NCBI GenBank assembly: GCA_002396085.1
Contig: DGWI01000028.1
Location: 1,176-65,175 of the forward strand
Reading direction: 5' to 3'
DNA: 64,000 bases
From: Porphyromonadaceae bacterium UBA4262
GTDB lineage: Bacteria; Bacteroidota; Bacteroidia; Bacteroidales; Muribaculaceae
Below the pieces are notes generated by a model. That model saw only the letters and a program-made list of their open reading frames with translations, was not told the DNA's origin and did not search any database. Below are positions 42,705 through 52,242 of the stretch, piece after piece. How positions within the stretch are numbered: position 1 is the first letter of the stretch; every line of letters starts with the position of its first letter. The position numbers and the translations under genes are program-made.

Positions 42705-44579
42705 TTACTTCACGATGAACTTCTTGCCGTTCTGGATGTAGATGCCAGCGGGCAGACTCTTAGCGTTCATCTTCTGGCCCATGATGTTGTAGACAGGAGC
42801 ATTGACATCGAGTTCGGCCTTGACGGTCTCGATAGCAGTGTTGGGCAACTCATAGTAAACAATGTTAGACTTGTTCACAACAGGAACCTTCTTGGGAGCA
42901 CCCTCACTCTCAGGCACGTCGACAGTGTAGATAGCCTGGACACCAATGCGACGCTCGAACAGAGGCTCGAAGCCCTGGGCGTTAGTGCGATAGAAGTAGA
43001 CACGGTAGGGATAGAAGTCATAACCATTGCTGTAGATCCAGTAAGGAATCTCGGTCATGTCCTCCTCCAGGTCATAGCTGTAGGTAGCTGCCTCGAAGGT
43101 GAAGATCTGATCGTCATCGGTGTAGATGCTGTAGCTCAGGTGCTCGGGATCGATCATATTGCCATCAACGTCGGTGGTGGGCATCTCGAACGAGAAGCGG
43201 CTGTAGCCACTCTCGTCACCGCCGTCATTCCAGGTGTAATTGTTCTCGTTGGTCTGATCCACGATAGGATCGGCAGGAACAGCGGGAACAAGGTTCACAA
43301 TCTGGCCCTTAACGCCAAACTCCAGAGCGCCGGCCCAAGACTGGTCGTCGTTGTACATAGCGTACAGACCGGTAGCGTTGTAGTTCTCGGGGAACTCAAG
43401 GGTTGCATCGCCCTCGCTGTTCTGCAGTTCGATGACATCGTCGGCAATCATGTAGTAGATGTTCTCGGCCTCCTCGTCAAGTTCGGTGCCCAGGTAGTAG
43501 CCTTCCTCACCGTTCTCGTCGACATCCTGATAGACGTAGGTCGAGCCCCACATCAGCTGTACGCCATACTCGCCGTCTTCATTCCAACTCAGGTACTGGC
43601 CCACGGGGATGGTGATCATGCCGGTCATCCAGTCGTAGGTACCCTCAACCCAAGTGTTGTTGCCGTCGAACCACCACATCGGGTTCTGGATGTAGACCTT
43701 GCCGTCGAGCTGGCCATCGGTCTTGCCGAAGACAACGTTCATCTTGCCGTCTACTGCCGACGTACCCAGGCCGAAGAGACTGCTGTAGATGCAGTTGCCG
43801 GCGCGATAGTAGGTGTAGAGGTCACCCTCGGGCTGCTCGGTAATCATGGTCGGGGCCACTGCGGGCTCGGCGGGATCGCTGAACACGGTGTTCCACTCGA
43901 GGCAGCCGCTCCAGCTGTTGTCATCGGTCCAGTAAGCCGACAGGCCGGTGCCCAGATAGGCATTGATGTCGCTGGCATCGGTCGACTCGGGAGCCACGGT
44001 GCCATTCAGGGTGTAGGTCTGGTTCTCAGGGTCGATGGTGTAGGTCACTGCAGTGACGCTCTCATCGCGAGTGAAGCCAATTGTATAGTTGCCCTCCTCG
44101 TTTTGCTCGGCATAGGGGGTGCCCCAGCACAACATAACGTCGGCCTGATACTGGTCGCTCCAGTAGATCGACTGGCCCATGGGCACGGTCAGGGTGTTGC
44201 CCTCGATGGTACCCTGCACCCAAGCGTGGCCAAAGCTGTTGGCCGAGCCGTAGAGCAGGTCGCGAATGTAGACGGTGGTGCCGTCGGCATCGAAGACAAA
44301 GCGAGCCTTGGTACCTGCCTGGTCGCCCAGATACAGGCTGCCGCCGCTAGCGTAGGTGCCGCCACCGGTGCGCTGGTAGTCGAATGCCTCACCTTCGGGC
44401 TGCTCAGTGATCACGCGAGCAGGCGACTTCTTGGCATTGGCGATGCTCTGCTTCGACATCACATTCTCCTTCTGGATTTGATACTTGTTGATTGAACGTA
44501 CGCTAGACTTGAATTGTCCAGCTGCAGATGCCGACACGGCTACTGCAAGAGCTACAAAAAGTACTGATAACTTTTTCAT
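42705..44579 (-). CDS. Secreted protein with type IX-like C-terminal tail, paralog 3
   Basis: 624 aa from ATG 44579 (MKKLSVLFVALAVAVSASAA signal). Two modules like those of paralog 2 follow; the second module and tail are nearly identical to it at protein level. The first module has its own extra Gln/Asn-rich loop. The tail YNIMGQKMNAKSLPAGIYIQ is the same. A perfect promoter (TTTG-N19-TACCTTTG at 44653-44683) lies upstream. It is probably a surface or secreted protein; no enzyme motif is visible. Confidence 0.75.
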   Translation of the reverse strand: MKKLSVLFVALAVAVSASAAGQFKSSVRSINKYQIQKENVMSKQSIANAKKSPARVITEQPEGEAFDYQRTGGGTYASGGSLYLGDQAGTKARFVFDADGTTVYIRDLLYGSANSFGHAWVQGTIEGNTLTVPMGQSIYWSDQYQADVMLCWGTPYAEQNEEGNYTIGFTRDESVTAVTYTIDPENQTYTLNGTVAPESTDASDINAYLGTGLSAYWTDDNSWSGCLEWNTVFSDPAEPAVAPTMITEQPEGDLYTYYRAGNCIYSSLFGLGTSAVDGKMNVVFGKTDGQLDGKVYIQNPMWWFDGNNTWVEGTYDWMTGMITIPVGQYLSWNEDGEYGVQLMWGSTYVYQDVDENGEEGYYLGTELDEEAENIYYMIADDVIELQNSEGDATLEFPENYNATGLYAMYNDDQSWAGALEFGVKGQIVNLVPAVPADPIVDQTNENNYTWNDGGDESGYSRFSFEMPTTDVDGNMIDPEHLSYSIYTDDDQIFTFEAATYSYDLEEDMTEIPYWIYSNGYDFYPYRVYFYRTNAQGFEPLFERRIGVQAIYTVDVPESEGAPKKVPVVNKSNIVYYELPNTAIETVKAELDVNAPVYNIMGQKMNAKSLPAGIYIQNGKKFIVK

Positions 44580-44652
44580 AAGCGTCTGTTTTTGGTTTAT
44601 AAATTTAGTTAATTGGTAAATGAAGTTAGATGTTATAACATTTAACTGCCCA

Positions 44653-44683
44653 CAAAGGTAATAAATTTTTTATAAACAACAAA
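44653..44683 (-). promoter_or_regulatory. Consensus promoter of secreted paralog 3
   Basis: On the minus strand TTTG (44680-44683), exactly 19 nt, then TACCTTTG (44653-44660). It is one of the best matches to the Bacteroidetes consensus in the window and predicts strong expression, with a leader of about 65 nt. Confidence 0.8.
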
Positions 44684-44743
44684 ATTTAACGGTCGAAAAA
44701 ATAGAAAATTGGTGCTTTTTTGATTTTTTGCAAGCATTATGTC

Positions 44744-44785
44744 ACAAAAAACAAAGTCTTGGAACACCATATTCCAAGACTTTGT
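44744..44785 (-). terminator. Terminator of the korAB operon
   Basis: TTCCAAGACTTTGT (44772-44785, plus strand) pairs with ACAAAGTCTTGGAA (44751-44764) around a 7-nt loop. Read on the minus strand, TTTTTT follows the stem. It lies 58 nt after the korB stop. Confidence 0.9.
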
Positions 44786-44843
44786 GGCATTTTGCAACCA
44801 ATAACTTTGACTAGGCTAACAAAATGTCTAGATTGGTTTTGTG

Positions 44844-45878
44844 CTATTTGACCTCCCAGGTGTCGCCAGACATGACCACATCGCGCAGGCAAGTGAAGCC
44901 GTGCATTTGTTTGGCTTGCTCGACTTGTTCGGCAACAGCGGTGTCGTAGGTTGGAGCCTCGACATCGCGGATCACACCCACTGCTACGGGCAGGTCGGTG
45001 CCGTCCATCATGGCCAGCATCTGGTGAACAAACGTCTGCTGGCAGTGAGCATCGTGAACCAGCACATCGTCGAGTGTGTAGCCGTCCTCGCCGATGGTCA
45101 CAGCCTTGAGGCCGAAGCCGTCTTGCACGATGCCACGATTCTTGTCGCGGCCGAAGATCATCTTCTCGCCGTGCACCAAGTGAATGGTGCGGTCGGGGCG
45201 CACCTCACGGTCGGTGATGTTGCTGTGGATGCCGTTGTTGAAGATCATGCAGTTGACCAGTATCTCGACCACCGAGCAACCCTTGTGGCGGGCGGCGGCC
45301 TCCATGACCTCCTGGCTGGTGCCCAACTCGACATCGATGCTGCGGGCAAAGAATGTGCCACGAGCGCCGAAGGTCAACTCGGCGGGATTGAACGGATCCT
45401 CGGTCGTGCCATAGGGCGACGACTTGCTCTTGAAGCCACGAGCACTGGTGGGCGAGAACTGCCCCTTGGTCAAGCCGTAGATGCGGTTGTTGAGCAACAG
45501 CAGGTTGACATCCAGGTTGCGGCGCACCTCATGAATGAAGTGGTTGCCACCGATGGCCAGACAGTCGCCATCGCCTGCCACTTGCCACACGGTCATGTCG
45601 GGATTGGCAGTCTTGAAGCCTGTTGCAACAGCACCACCACGACCATGGATGGTGTGGAAGGCGTATGTGTTGGTGTAGTAGGGCAGACGCGAGCTGCAGC
45701 CGATGCCCGAGATCACGGCAGTCTTCTCGGATGGGATGCCCAGTGCGGCCATGGCCTTGAGCAGCACGTTGAACACGGCGTGGTCGCCACAACCCGGGCA
45801 CCAGCGGATGGGCTGGTTGTTCTTGAAGTCGAGTGGCTTGTAGGCCTTCGGGGCCTCTGTGTTTGTATTCTGTTCCAT
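44844..45878 (-). CDS. korB: 2-oxoacid:ferredoxin oxidoreductase, beta subunit
   Basis: 344 aa. This subunit binds thiamine diphosphate: RWCPGCGDHAVFN and the GDGD-N motif (VAGDGDCLAIGGNHFIHEVR, then NLLLLNNRIYGLTKGQFSPT) are clear. With the alpha subunit it converts 2-oxoglutarate and CoA to succinyl-CoA and reduced ferredoxin, though 2-oxoisovalerate or similar acids cannot be excluded. Its start and the stop of the alpha gene share one base (TAATG), implying coupled translation. Confidence 0.9.
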   Translation of the reverse strand: MEQNTNTEAPKAYKPLDFKNNQPIRWCPGCGDHAVFNVLLKAMAALGIPSEKTAVISGIGCSSRLPYYTNTYAFHTIHGRGGAVATGFKTANPDMTVWQVAGDGDCLAIGGNHFIHEVRRNLDVNLLLLNNRIYGLTKGQFSPTSARGFKSKSSPYGTTEDPFNPAELTFGARGTFFARSIDVELGTSQEVMEAAARHKGCSVVEILVNCMIFNNGIHSNITDREVRPDRTIHLVHGEKMIFGRDKNRGIVQDGFGLKAVTIGEDGYTLDDVLVHDAHCQQTFVHQMLAMMDGTDLPVAVGVIRDVEAPTYDTAVAEQVEQAKQMHGFTCLRDVVMSGDTWEVK

Positions 45879-47728
45879 TACAATTCCTCCTCCATCATGA
45901 TGTTTTTCACTCCGTCAACAATCTCTTGTACCATGAACGGTTGGCCTTGCACCTTATTAATATGGCAGATGTTCAGGTTAGGCACCTTGCTCTGCAGGTA
46001 ACTTGCCATTTGTCCTGTGTTCAACTCGGCGACAATCACCGTCTTGAAGCGGCTCAGCAACTCGGCCGTGTTCTTGGGCAGCGGGTTGATGTAGCGCAAG
46101 TGGGTCATCGCAATCTTGAAGCCCTCGTTGTTCAGGCGGTTAACCGCGTCAAGGATGTGCCCGTAGGTGCTGCCCCAACCCAGGATGATGGTGTCGGCAG
46201 TGGGGTCGCCCTTGAGTTTGAGTTCGGGGATGTAGTTGGCGATGTTGGCAATCTTCATGCGACGTGTCTCGACCATGTGTGCATGGTTGATGGGGTCGTT
46301 GCTCAAGATTCCGGTGTTGTAATCCTTCTCCAGGCCACCCACCACATGTTCCAGCCCTGGGGTGCCGGGGACTGCCCAGTAGCGGATGCCCAGTGCATTG
46401 CGCATGAACGGGGTCCAGGTTGCTTTGACGGCATCGGGGACAAAGTTGGGTTTAATGACAGGATATTCGCCTTCGTCAGGAATGCGCCATGCCGACGAGC
46501 CGTTGGCGATGAATGCGTCGGTCAGCAGGATGACAGGGGTCATGTGCTCGATGGCGATGCGGGCTGCCTGGAATGCCATCTTGAAGCAGTCGGTGGGTGA
46601 GGCGGCGGCAAGCACCACCAGTGGGCTCTCGCCACTGCGGCCATACAGGGCCTGCTGCAGGTCGGTCTGCTCGGTCTTGGTCGGCAGACCTGTCGAGGGA
46701 CCACCGCGTTGCACGTCGACCAGCACCAGTGGAAGTTCGGCCATGACAGCCAGACCCAGGGCCTCGCTCTTCAGGGCCAGACCGGGACCAGAGGTGGAGG
46801 TGACTGCCAGATGACCGGCAAATGCTGCGCCAATAGCCGAGCAGATGCCGCCAATCTCGTCCTCCATCTGGATAGCCTTCACGCCCAGGTCGCGGCGCTT
46901 GGCCAGTTCATGCAGGATGTCGGTGGCGGGGGTGATGGGGTAAGAACCCAGGAACAATGGGCGACCGCTCATCTCCGAAGCCTTGATCAGACCCCAGGCG
47001 GTAGCCTTGTTGCCAGTGACATCGGTGTAGATGCCGGGACGCACGTCATCGCTCTGGATGCGGTAGGTCGACACGGTGGCGTGGATGTTGTGGCCATAGT
47101 TGTAGCCGCCCTTGATGACCAGTTCGTTGGCCTCATAGACAGCAGGCTTGTCGGCAAACTTCGCCTTCAGGAACTTCAGCGGAGCCTCCATGGGACGGTT
47201 GAACAGCCAGCACACCAGACCCAGTGCAAACATGTTGCGGCACTTGAGCTGTGCCTTCAGGTCCATGCCCGTGTCCTTGAGGGCCTCCTTGACCATCGTG
47301 GTGATGGGGGCCTCAATGACCTGAGCGGTCAAGCCCAGTTCCTCGTAGGGATCGGAGGTGGTGTACAAGGCCTTGTCCAGACCGGCCTGAGTGAAGGTGT
47401 CGATGTCGACGATGGCGGCACCGTTCTTGCGCAGATACTGAGCGTTCTGCTTGAGAGCCGCTGGGTTCATAGCCACCAGCACATCGCACTCGTCACCGGG
47501 GGTGTGCACGCCATGGCCAATGTGAACCTGGAAACCCGAGACACCACCGAGCGAGCCTTGCGGGGCGCGCACCTCGGCAGGATAGTCGGGGAAGGTCGAG
47601 ATGCGGTCGCCCAGTCCGGCGCTCACATTCGAGAAAATGTTGCCAGCCAACTGCATGCCATCACCGCTGTCGCCCGAGAAGCGCACAACGATGCTCTGCC
47701 TGAACTGGACTTTTGCTTTTTCTGCCAT
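45878..47728 (-). CDS. korA: 2-oxoacid:ferredoxin oxidoreductase, fused gamma-alpha subunit
   Basis: 616 aa. The N-terminal about 190 residues are the gamma domain (RFSGDSGDGMQLAGNIFSNV) that is a separate subunit in some enzymes. The rest is the alpha domain, with GNKATAWGLIKASEMSGRPL, ATSTSGPGLAL and PTGLPTKTEQTDLQ segments. The fusion is normal for Bacteroidetes KorA. It starts at ATG 47728; a promoter (TTTG-N20-TAATTTTG, 47775-47806) lies upstream. Confidence 0.9.
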   Translation of the reverse strand: MAEKAKVQFRQSIVVRFSGDSGDGMQLAGNIFSNVSAGLGDRISTFPDYPAEVRAPQGSLGGVSGFQVHIGHGVHTPGDECDVLVAMNPAALKQNAQYLRKNGAAIVDIDTFTQAGLDKALYTTSDPYEELGLTAQVIEAPITTMVKEALKDTGMDLKAQLKCRNMFALGLVCWLFNRPMEAPLKFLKAKFADKPAVYEANELVIKGGYNYGHNIHATVSTYRIQSDDVRPGIYTDVTGNKATAWGLIKASEMSGRPLFLGSYPITPATDILHELAKRRDLGVKAIQMEDEIGGICSAIGAAFAGHLAVTSTSGPGLALKSEALGLAVMAELPLVLVDVQRGGPSTGLPTKTEQTDLQQALYGRSGESPLVVLAAASPTDCFKMAFQAARIAIEHMTPVILLTDAFIANGSSAWRIPDEGEYPVIKPNFVPDAVKATWTPFMRNALGIRYWAVPGTPGLEHVVGGLEKDYNTGILSNDPINHAHMVETRRMKIANIANYIPELKLKGDPTADTIILGWGSTYGHILDAVNRLNNEGFKIAMTHLRYINPLPKNTAELLSRFKTVIVAELNTGQMASYLQSKVPNLNICHINKVQGQPFMVQEIVDGVKNIMMEEEL

Positions 47729-47774
47729 TTGTTATTTTTTGTTTTGTCAGTTATATGCTTTGGTAATTCGTCGG

Positions 47775-47806
47775 CAAAATTACTACTTATTTTCTTGCTG
47801 CACAAA
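47775..47806 (-). promoter_or_regulatory. Promoter of korAB
   Basis: On the minus strand TTTG (47803-47806), 20 nt, then TAATTTTG (47775-47782), about 45 nt before the korA start codon. Confidence 0.7.
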
Positions 47807-47966
47807 CTTTTTAAGGTCTTTTCTTTGCCCTCTCTACCTGTGCTAGTGCTCATTGTGACACGTTTTTGCGACTTCGGTTGACATTTGGTCGCCTCGAGTT
47901 TGAAAACATCGGCAAATGGTCACTGATAGTGCGAAAAAATACCCAAAAATAAAAAATAACAATGGA

Positions 47967-47998
47967 TTTGGTGGATTGCGGCAAAAGTGCTAATTTTG
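47967..47998 (+). promoter_or_regulatory. Promoter of holB
   Basis: TTTG (47967-47970), 20 nt, then TAATTTTG (47991-47998), 20 nt before the holB ATG at 48019. The 290-nt gap from korA to holB is thus a divergent promoter region. Confidence 0.7.
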
Positions 47999-48018
47999 CA
48001 CAAACAAACCGACCAATA

Positions 48019-49146
48019 ATGAAATTTAGCGATATCATAGGCAACGAGCAGGCTGTGCAACAGGTGAGAAACCTCATTGATGCCGACCGCTTGCCACACG
48101 CATTGCTGCTCCATGGTGAGCCTGGTGTGCCCAAACTGGCACTGGCTCGCGTCATGGCGCAGTATCTGCACTGCACCGACCGTCGCGACGGGGAGCCTTG
48201 TGGGCAATGCCCGGCATGCTGTCAGCACGAGACATTCAATCACACCGACACGTTCTTCTCGTTTCCCTACTGGCGCAAGGACAAGAACTCTGAGGCCTGT
48301 TGCGACGACTTTTTGCCCTATTGGCGCGAGTTCCTCGGCGACTGTCCCGTCGTTGAGGACTATCAGCACTGGCTGGAGTTGCTCAAGAACGAGAACTCGC
48401 AGCCCGAAATCTTGGTGCGTGAGAGTGCCAATATCTTGCGCAAGATGAGTATGTCATCGTTCACGAGCAAATACAAGGTAGGCATCATCTGGCTACCCGA
48501 GAAACTGCGCGAGGATGCCGCCAACAAACTGCTCAAACTCATCGAGGAGCCATACGACGACTGCAAGTTTATCCTTGTCAGTGACAATGCTAAGGCCATC
48601 CTGGGTACCATCTACTCCAGGACTCAACGCATCGAGATGCGGAGGCTCGGCACACAGCGTGTAGCACAGTATCTGGTCGACCGATATGGCATCGACACGC
48701 AAGACGCGCTGGCCGTGGCGGCACCGGCCGATGGCAATGTGTTGCAGGCCATTCACAGCATGCAGCAGGATAGCGAGGTACATGAGTTCCATCAGGCGTT
48801 TGTCGAGTTGATGCGTTTGGCCTATATGCGCAACTTGGGCATGTTGCGCAACTGGGCCGAGCGGGTGGCCGACATGAAGCGCGAGAAGTCGCGTCGATTT
48901 CTCGACTATGCGGCACGACAGGTGCGCGAGAACTTCATCTACAACCTGCATCATCCCGACTTGAACTATCTCACGCGTGAGGAACAGCAGTTCAGCACCC
49001 GGTTTGCTCCCTTCATCAACGAGGCCAATGTCGAGCGCATGTATGAGCAGTTCCGCCTTGCCGCCGAGCAGATTGCAGGCAACGGCAACGCCAAGATTAT
49101 CCTGTTTGACATGGCTGTGCGCATCACCATCCTCATCAAGGTCTAG
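48019..49146 (+). CDS. holB: DNA polymerase III delta-prime subunit (HolB)
   Basis: 375 aa from ATG 48019 (MKFSDIIGNEQAVQQVRNLI). It is the clamp-loader AAA+ subunit: a Walker A-like loop with changed residues (HGEPGVPKLALAR, no GKT), a Cys-rich zinc module (CTDRRDGEPCGQCPACC) and a sensor region (ILGTIYSRTQRIEMR in place of SRC). Loss of ATP binding is usual in delta-prime. It stands at the head of a short operon with the AddB-like nuclease. Confidence 0.88.
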   Translation: MKFSDIIGNEQAVQQVRNLIDADRLPHALLLHGEPGVPKLALARVMAQYLHCTDRRDGEPCGQCPACCQHETFNHTDTFFSFPYWRKDKNSEACCDDFLPYWREFLGDCPVVEDYQHWLELLKNENSQPEILVRESANILRKMSMSSFTSKYKVGIIWLPEKLREDAANKLLKLIEEPYDDCKFILVSDNAKAILGTIYSRTQRIEMRRLGTQRVAQYLVDRYGIDTQDALAVAAPADGNVLQAIHSMQQDSEVHEFHQAFVELMRLAYMRNLGMLRNWAERVADMKREKSRRFLDYAARQVRENFIYNLHHPDLNYLTREEQQFSTRFAPFINEANVERMYEQFRLAAEQIAGNGNAKIILFDMAVRITILIKV

Positions 49147-49203
49147 GGTAACACCCTATTTTCAATTCTCAATTTCTTATTTAACAATTATCATTCATTT
49201 GAC

Positions 49204-52200
49204 TTGAAGTCATTCTTGCAGCAGGTGGCCGAATACTATGCCACCACATCGGGTATCGAGGATTTGTGCTTTGTTTTCCCCAATCGAAGGGGTGGCAAAT
49301 TCTTTGAGCAACGGCTCACCGAGGCCATCAATGGGCCGGCGATGATGCCACGCATCGTGGCTATGGCCGATTTTCTGAGCGACATCACAGGTTATAACCA
49401 GGTGGGGCAACTTGAGGCGATTCTTGTGTTGTACAAGGCCTATTGCCAGGTGATGGATGACAGTGCGGCTCCGATGGATACCTTTGTCTATTGGGCCAAC
49501 CTGATTATCAATGACTTTAACGATGCTGATGTGAATCTGGTGGATGTGGAGCAACTGTATGCCAATCTGCACGACTTGCGACAGATTGCCACCGACTATC
49601 TCGACCCCGACCTCAAGCGTGACATTGAGCGGGTGCTCAACATTGACCTTCCTGCCGAGAATGATGAACGCTTCTGGCGTGAGCCCTGGCAGCCCAGGGA
49701 AGGTGAGGGCGATGTACGCAAGGCCTACTTCAGCCTCTGGCAGAGGCTACATGACATCTACACCATCTATCACCAGATGCTTGCCGACAGGCGACTTCAC
49801 ACGGTGGGACGCATCTATCGCGATGCTGTCGATTGTGTTAAACTCTTGCCCGACAATCGGTTGCCACAACGGGTCGTCATGGTGGGATTTTCATCACTGT
49901 CGGTCAGCGAGATGGCTATTTTCAAGGCCTTGCAGCAACGTGGCAAGGCCGACTTCTGGTGGGACATTGCGCTTGACCAGTTGGCACATGACACCGACAA
50001 TCCCGCGGGCCGCATGGTGAGGGAATATGCGGCGATGTTTGCCATGCCGGTTGCGCTGGAGCCTGTCACGCTCGACGGTAAGTGTGTCGAGGCGGTGGCG
50101 GTGCCGTCTCATGTGGGGCAAGCCAAGTGGGCGTTCAGCAAGGTAGACCAACTGATCGACCAGGGTGCCATCACACATCCCGACAACGCCATCAACACAG
50201 CGATTGTGCTGCCCGACGAGACACTGTTCGTGCCGCTAATGAACTCGGTGACCCCCCGCATCGGGCGAATCAATGTCACAATGGGTTACCCCTTGCGCAG
50301 TGCCAACATCGTCTCGCTCATGCACTTGGTGGCCAAGGCACACAAGCAAGCCGCCCGCCGTGCAGGGCAGTGGACCTACTATCGCGAGGATGTCAAGGAC
50401 ATCATGTCGCACCCCATCGTCAAGACCGTGTTCACGCGTCAGGCCATGCAGGTGACCAACCGCATTGTCGAGCAAAATCTGTGGAATGTGCCGGCCGACT
50501 GGTTGGAGTCCAAAGGTTTTGGCTCGATTTTTCATCCCCTCCACGATGTCACCGATCACAGGCAAGTGATTGCCTACATTGACCGGTTGATTGACTTCTG
50601 CCTGCAGGTCAATGAGCAGGCCAAGATAGCCGATGTGCCTGCCGATGATGTGCCTGAGCATGAGCATGACGATGATGCCGACATCCGCAAGACCTTGCCG
50701 CTGCAAAGTGCATTCATTACATTGTATATTGAGGCTCTGGAGCAACTCAAGATGGCATTCAACGAGCATGGCATACCTGTGACCGACGACACACTCTTCT
50801 TCCTCATCGACAGGCTCACCCAGTCGATGGTGGTGCCATTTGAGGGTGAGCCCTTGCAGGGACTGCAAATCATGGGATTGCAAGAGACACGCTCGCTCGA
50901 CTTTGACAACATCATTGTCCTGTCGATGAACGAGCGGGTGTTCCCGCGACGGCACGGCATTGCGTCGCTCATCCCCGATGACCTCAGGGCGGCTTTCTAT
51001 ATGCTCACCGGCTCAAGGCAGGAAGCGATTGCTGCCTACGACTTCTATCGCCTTATCTCACGGGCCAGTCGGGTGGTGCTGGTCTACTCGACCACGACAG
51101 GCGGGGTGGGCGCTAGCGAGCCATCGCGTTTTGTCACACAACTCAAGTTGCTCTATGGCGACAAGGTCCACTTCTCAGAATATCGTGTCGATACCAAGGT
51201 CTCCTCGCCTGGCGATGCACCCATCGTTGTCGACAAGGCTACTGTGCCCATGCACGACTATGTCAATCCTAGTGCCGACATTGACCCGAAGCATGCCGCC
51301 TGTTTGTCTCACAGTTCAATCTCCGAGTACATCCAGTGTCCGCTCAAGTTCTATCTGCACCATGTTGAGCACCTGAGCGACTACACCGACAATGGAGATT
51401 TCATGGACTCTGGCACCTTCGGCACCATCATCCACGACACGTTGCAAGCGCTCTATTATCCACCCATGCCCGGAGGCGAGGAGCGTACCGGTGAATACAC
51501 CGTCACGAGGCAGGACATTGAGGATTTCATGCAAGGAAAGATGCAGGCCCAGGTTGTGCACTATATCAACAAGCATTACTTGCATCATGCCGACGACGAA
51601 CCCATCGAGGGCGAGGCGCTCATCTTGCAAGATACCATCGAGACTTTTGTGCGTAGGGCTCTGGATTATGACCTGAAGTTGCTGCAGGAGAGCGCTGTGG
51701 ACAGCCTCGTCGTGCTCGAGTGCGAGCATGACCACGCTGTGCAGTTTGACTTTGATGGCGTGAAGTTCAATTTTACCTACAAGCCCGACCGTGTGGATCG
51801 TGTTGCCGGACGGCTGCGCATGGTCGACTACAAGACCGGGCGCGATGAAACTGACTTCAAGGATGTGAACGACTTGTTCGAAGCGCCAAGTTCCAGCACC
51901 AAGCGACGCAAGGCCATCGCTCAACTCATGCTCTATTGCAATGCGTGGCAACTGGAACACAGCGATGACCGCGTCATCTATCCTGTGATCTACAAGTTGC
52001 GTGACATCGACGCGACAGGTGTCTTTGAGATGCGGGCAATGCCTGGCAAGGGCAAAAAAGTCAACTTCGAGAAGCAACCCTATGTTTTCGAGGCCGACAG
52101 TGACTTCAACCGCGACTTCAAGACCCGCATGGCGCAGGTCATTGCCAGTCTGCTGGATTGCAACACTCAGTTCACACAGTGCAGTCCCGACGAGAAGTTC

Positions 52201-52239
52201 TGCCGTTATTGCCGTTTCGCTGACTTCTGTCGCAGATAG
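49204..52239 (+). CDS. PD-(D/E)XK nuclease, AddB-like
   Basis: 1011 aa from TTG 49204 (no better ATG is near; the start MKSFLQQVAEYYA fits the family). The N-terminal two-thirds resemble an inactivated UvrD-like helicase (FPNRRGGKFF, FSSLSVSEMAIFKAL, LGLQETRSLDFDNIIVLSMN-like segments). The C-terminal nuclease domain has RMVDYKTG (catalytic Asp and Lys) and four Cys (CPLKFY and CRYCRFADFC) that likely bind a [4Fe-4S] cluster, as in AddB. It processes double-strand breaks with AddA. No AddA gene is in the window. Confidence 0.85.
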   Translation: MKSFLQQVAEYYATTSGIEDLCFVFPNRRGGKFFEQRLTEAINGPAMMPRIVAMADFLSDITGYNQVGQLEAILVLYKAYCQVMDDSAAPMDTFVYWANLIINDFNDADVNLVDVEQLYANLHDLRQIATDYLDPDLKRDIERVLNIDLPAENDERFWREPWQPREGEGDVRKAYFSLWQRLHDIYTIYHQMLADRRLHTVGRIYRDAVDCVKLLPDNRLPQRVVMVGFSSLSVSEMAIFKALQQRGKADFWWDIALDQLAHDTDNPAGRMVREYAAMFAMPVALEPVTLDGKCVEAVAVPSHVGQAKWAFSKVDQLIDQGAITHPDNAINTAIVLPDETLFVPLMNSVTPRIGRINVTMGYPLRSANIVSLMHLVAKAHKQAARRAGQWTYYREDVKDIMSHPIVKTVFTRQAMQVTNRIVEQNLWNVPADWLESKGFGSIFHPLHDVTDHRQVIAYIDRLIDFCLQVNEQAKIADVPADDVPEHEHDDDADIRKTLPLQSAFITLYIEALEQLKMAFNEHGIPVTDDTLFFLIDRLTQSMVVPFEGEPLQGLQIMGLQETRSLDFDNIIVLSMNERVFPRRHGIASLIPDDLRAAFYMLTGSRQEAIAAYDFYRLISRASRVVLVYSTTTGGVGASEPSRFVTQLKLLYGDKVHFSEYRVDTKVSSPGDAPIVVDKATVPMHDYVNPSADIDPKHAACLSHSSISEYIQCPLKFYLHHVEHLSDYTDNGDFMDSGTFGTIIHDTLQALYYPPMPGGEERTGEYTVTRQDIEDFMQGKMQAQVVHYINKHYLHHADDEPIEGEALILQDTIETFVRRALDYDLKLLQESAVDSLVVLECEHDHAVQFDFDGVKFNFTYKPDRVDRVAGRLRMVDYKTGRDETDFKDVNDLFEAPSSSTKRRKAIAQLMLYCNAWQLEHSDDRVIYPVIYKLRDIDATGVFEMRAMPGKGKKVNFEKQPYVFEADSDFNRDFKTRMAQVIASLLDCNTQFTQCSPDEKFCRYCRFADFCRR

Positions 52240-52242
52240 GAT

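Noticed and set aside
42696..44495. 599-aa open frame on the plus strand opposite secreted paralog 3
   Set aside because: Valine/Leu/His-rich and low-complexity, it is the antisense image of a codon-biased gene with a signal peptide and promoter; no start or domain support.
44841..46001. 386-aa open frame on the plus strand opposite korB
   Set aside because: Antisense shadow of korB.
46709..47881. 390-aa open frame on the plus strand opposite korA
   Set aside because: Antisense shadow; korA is clearly coding.
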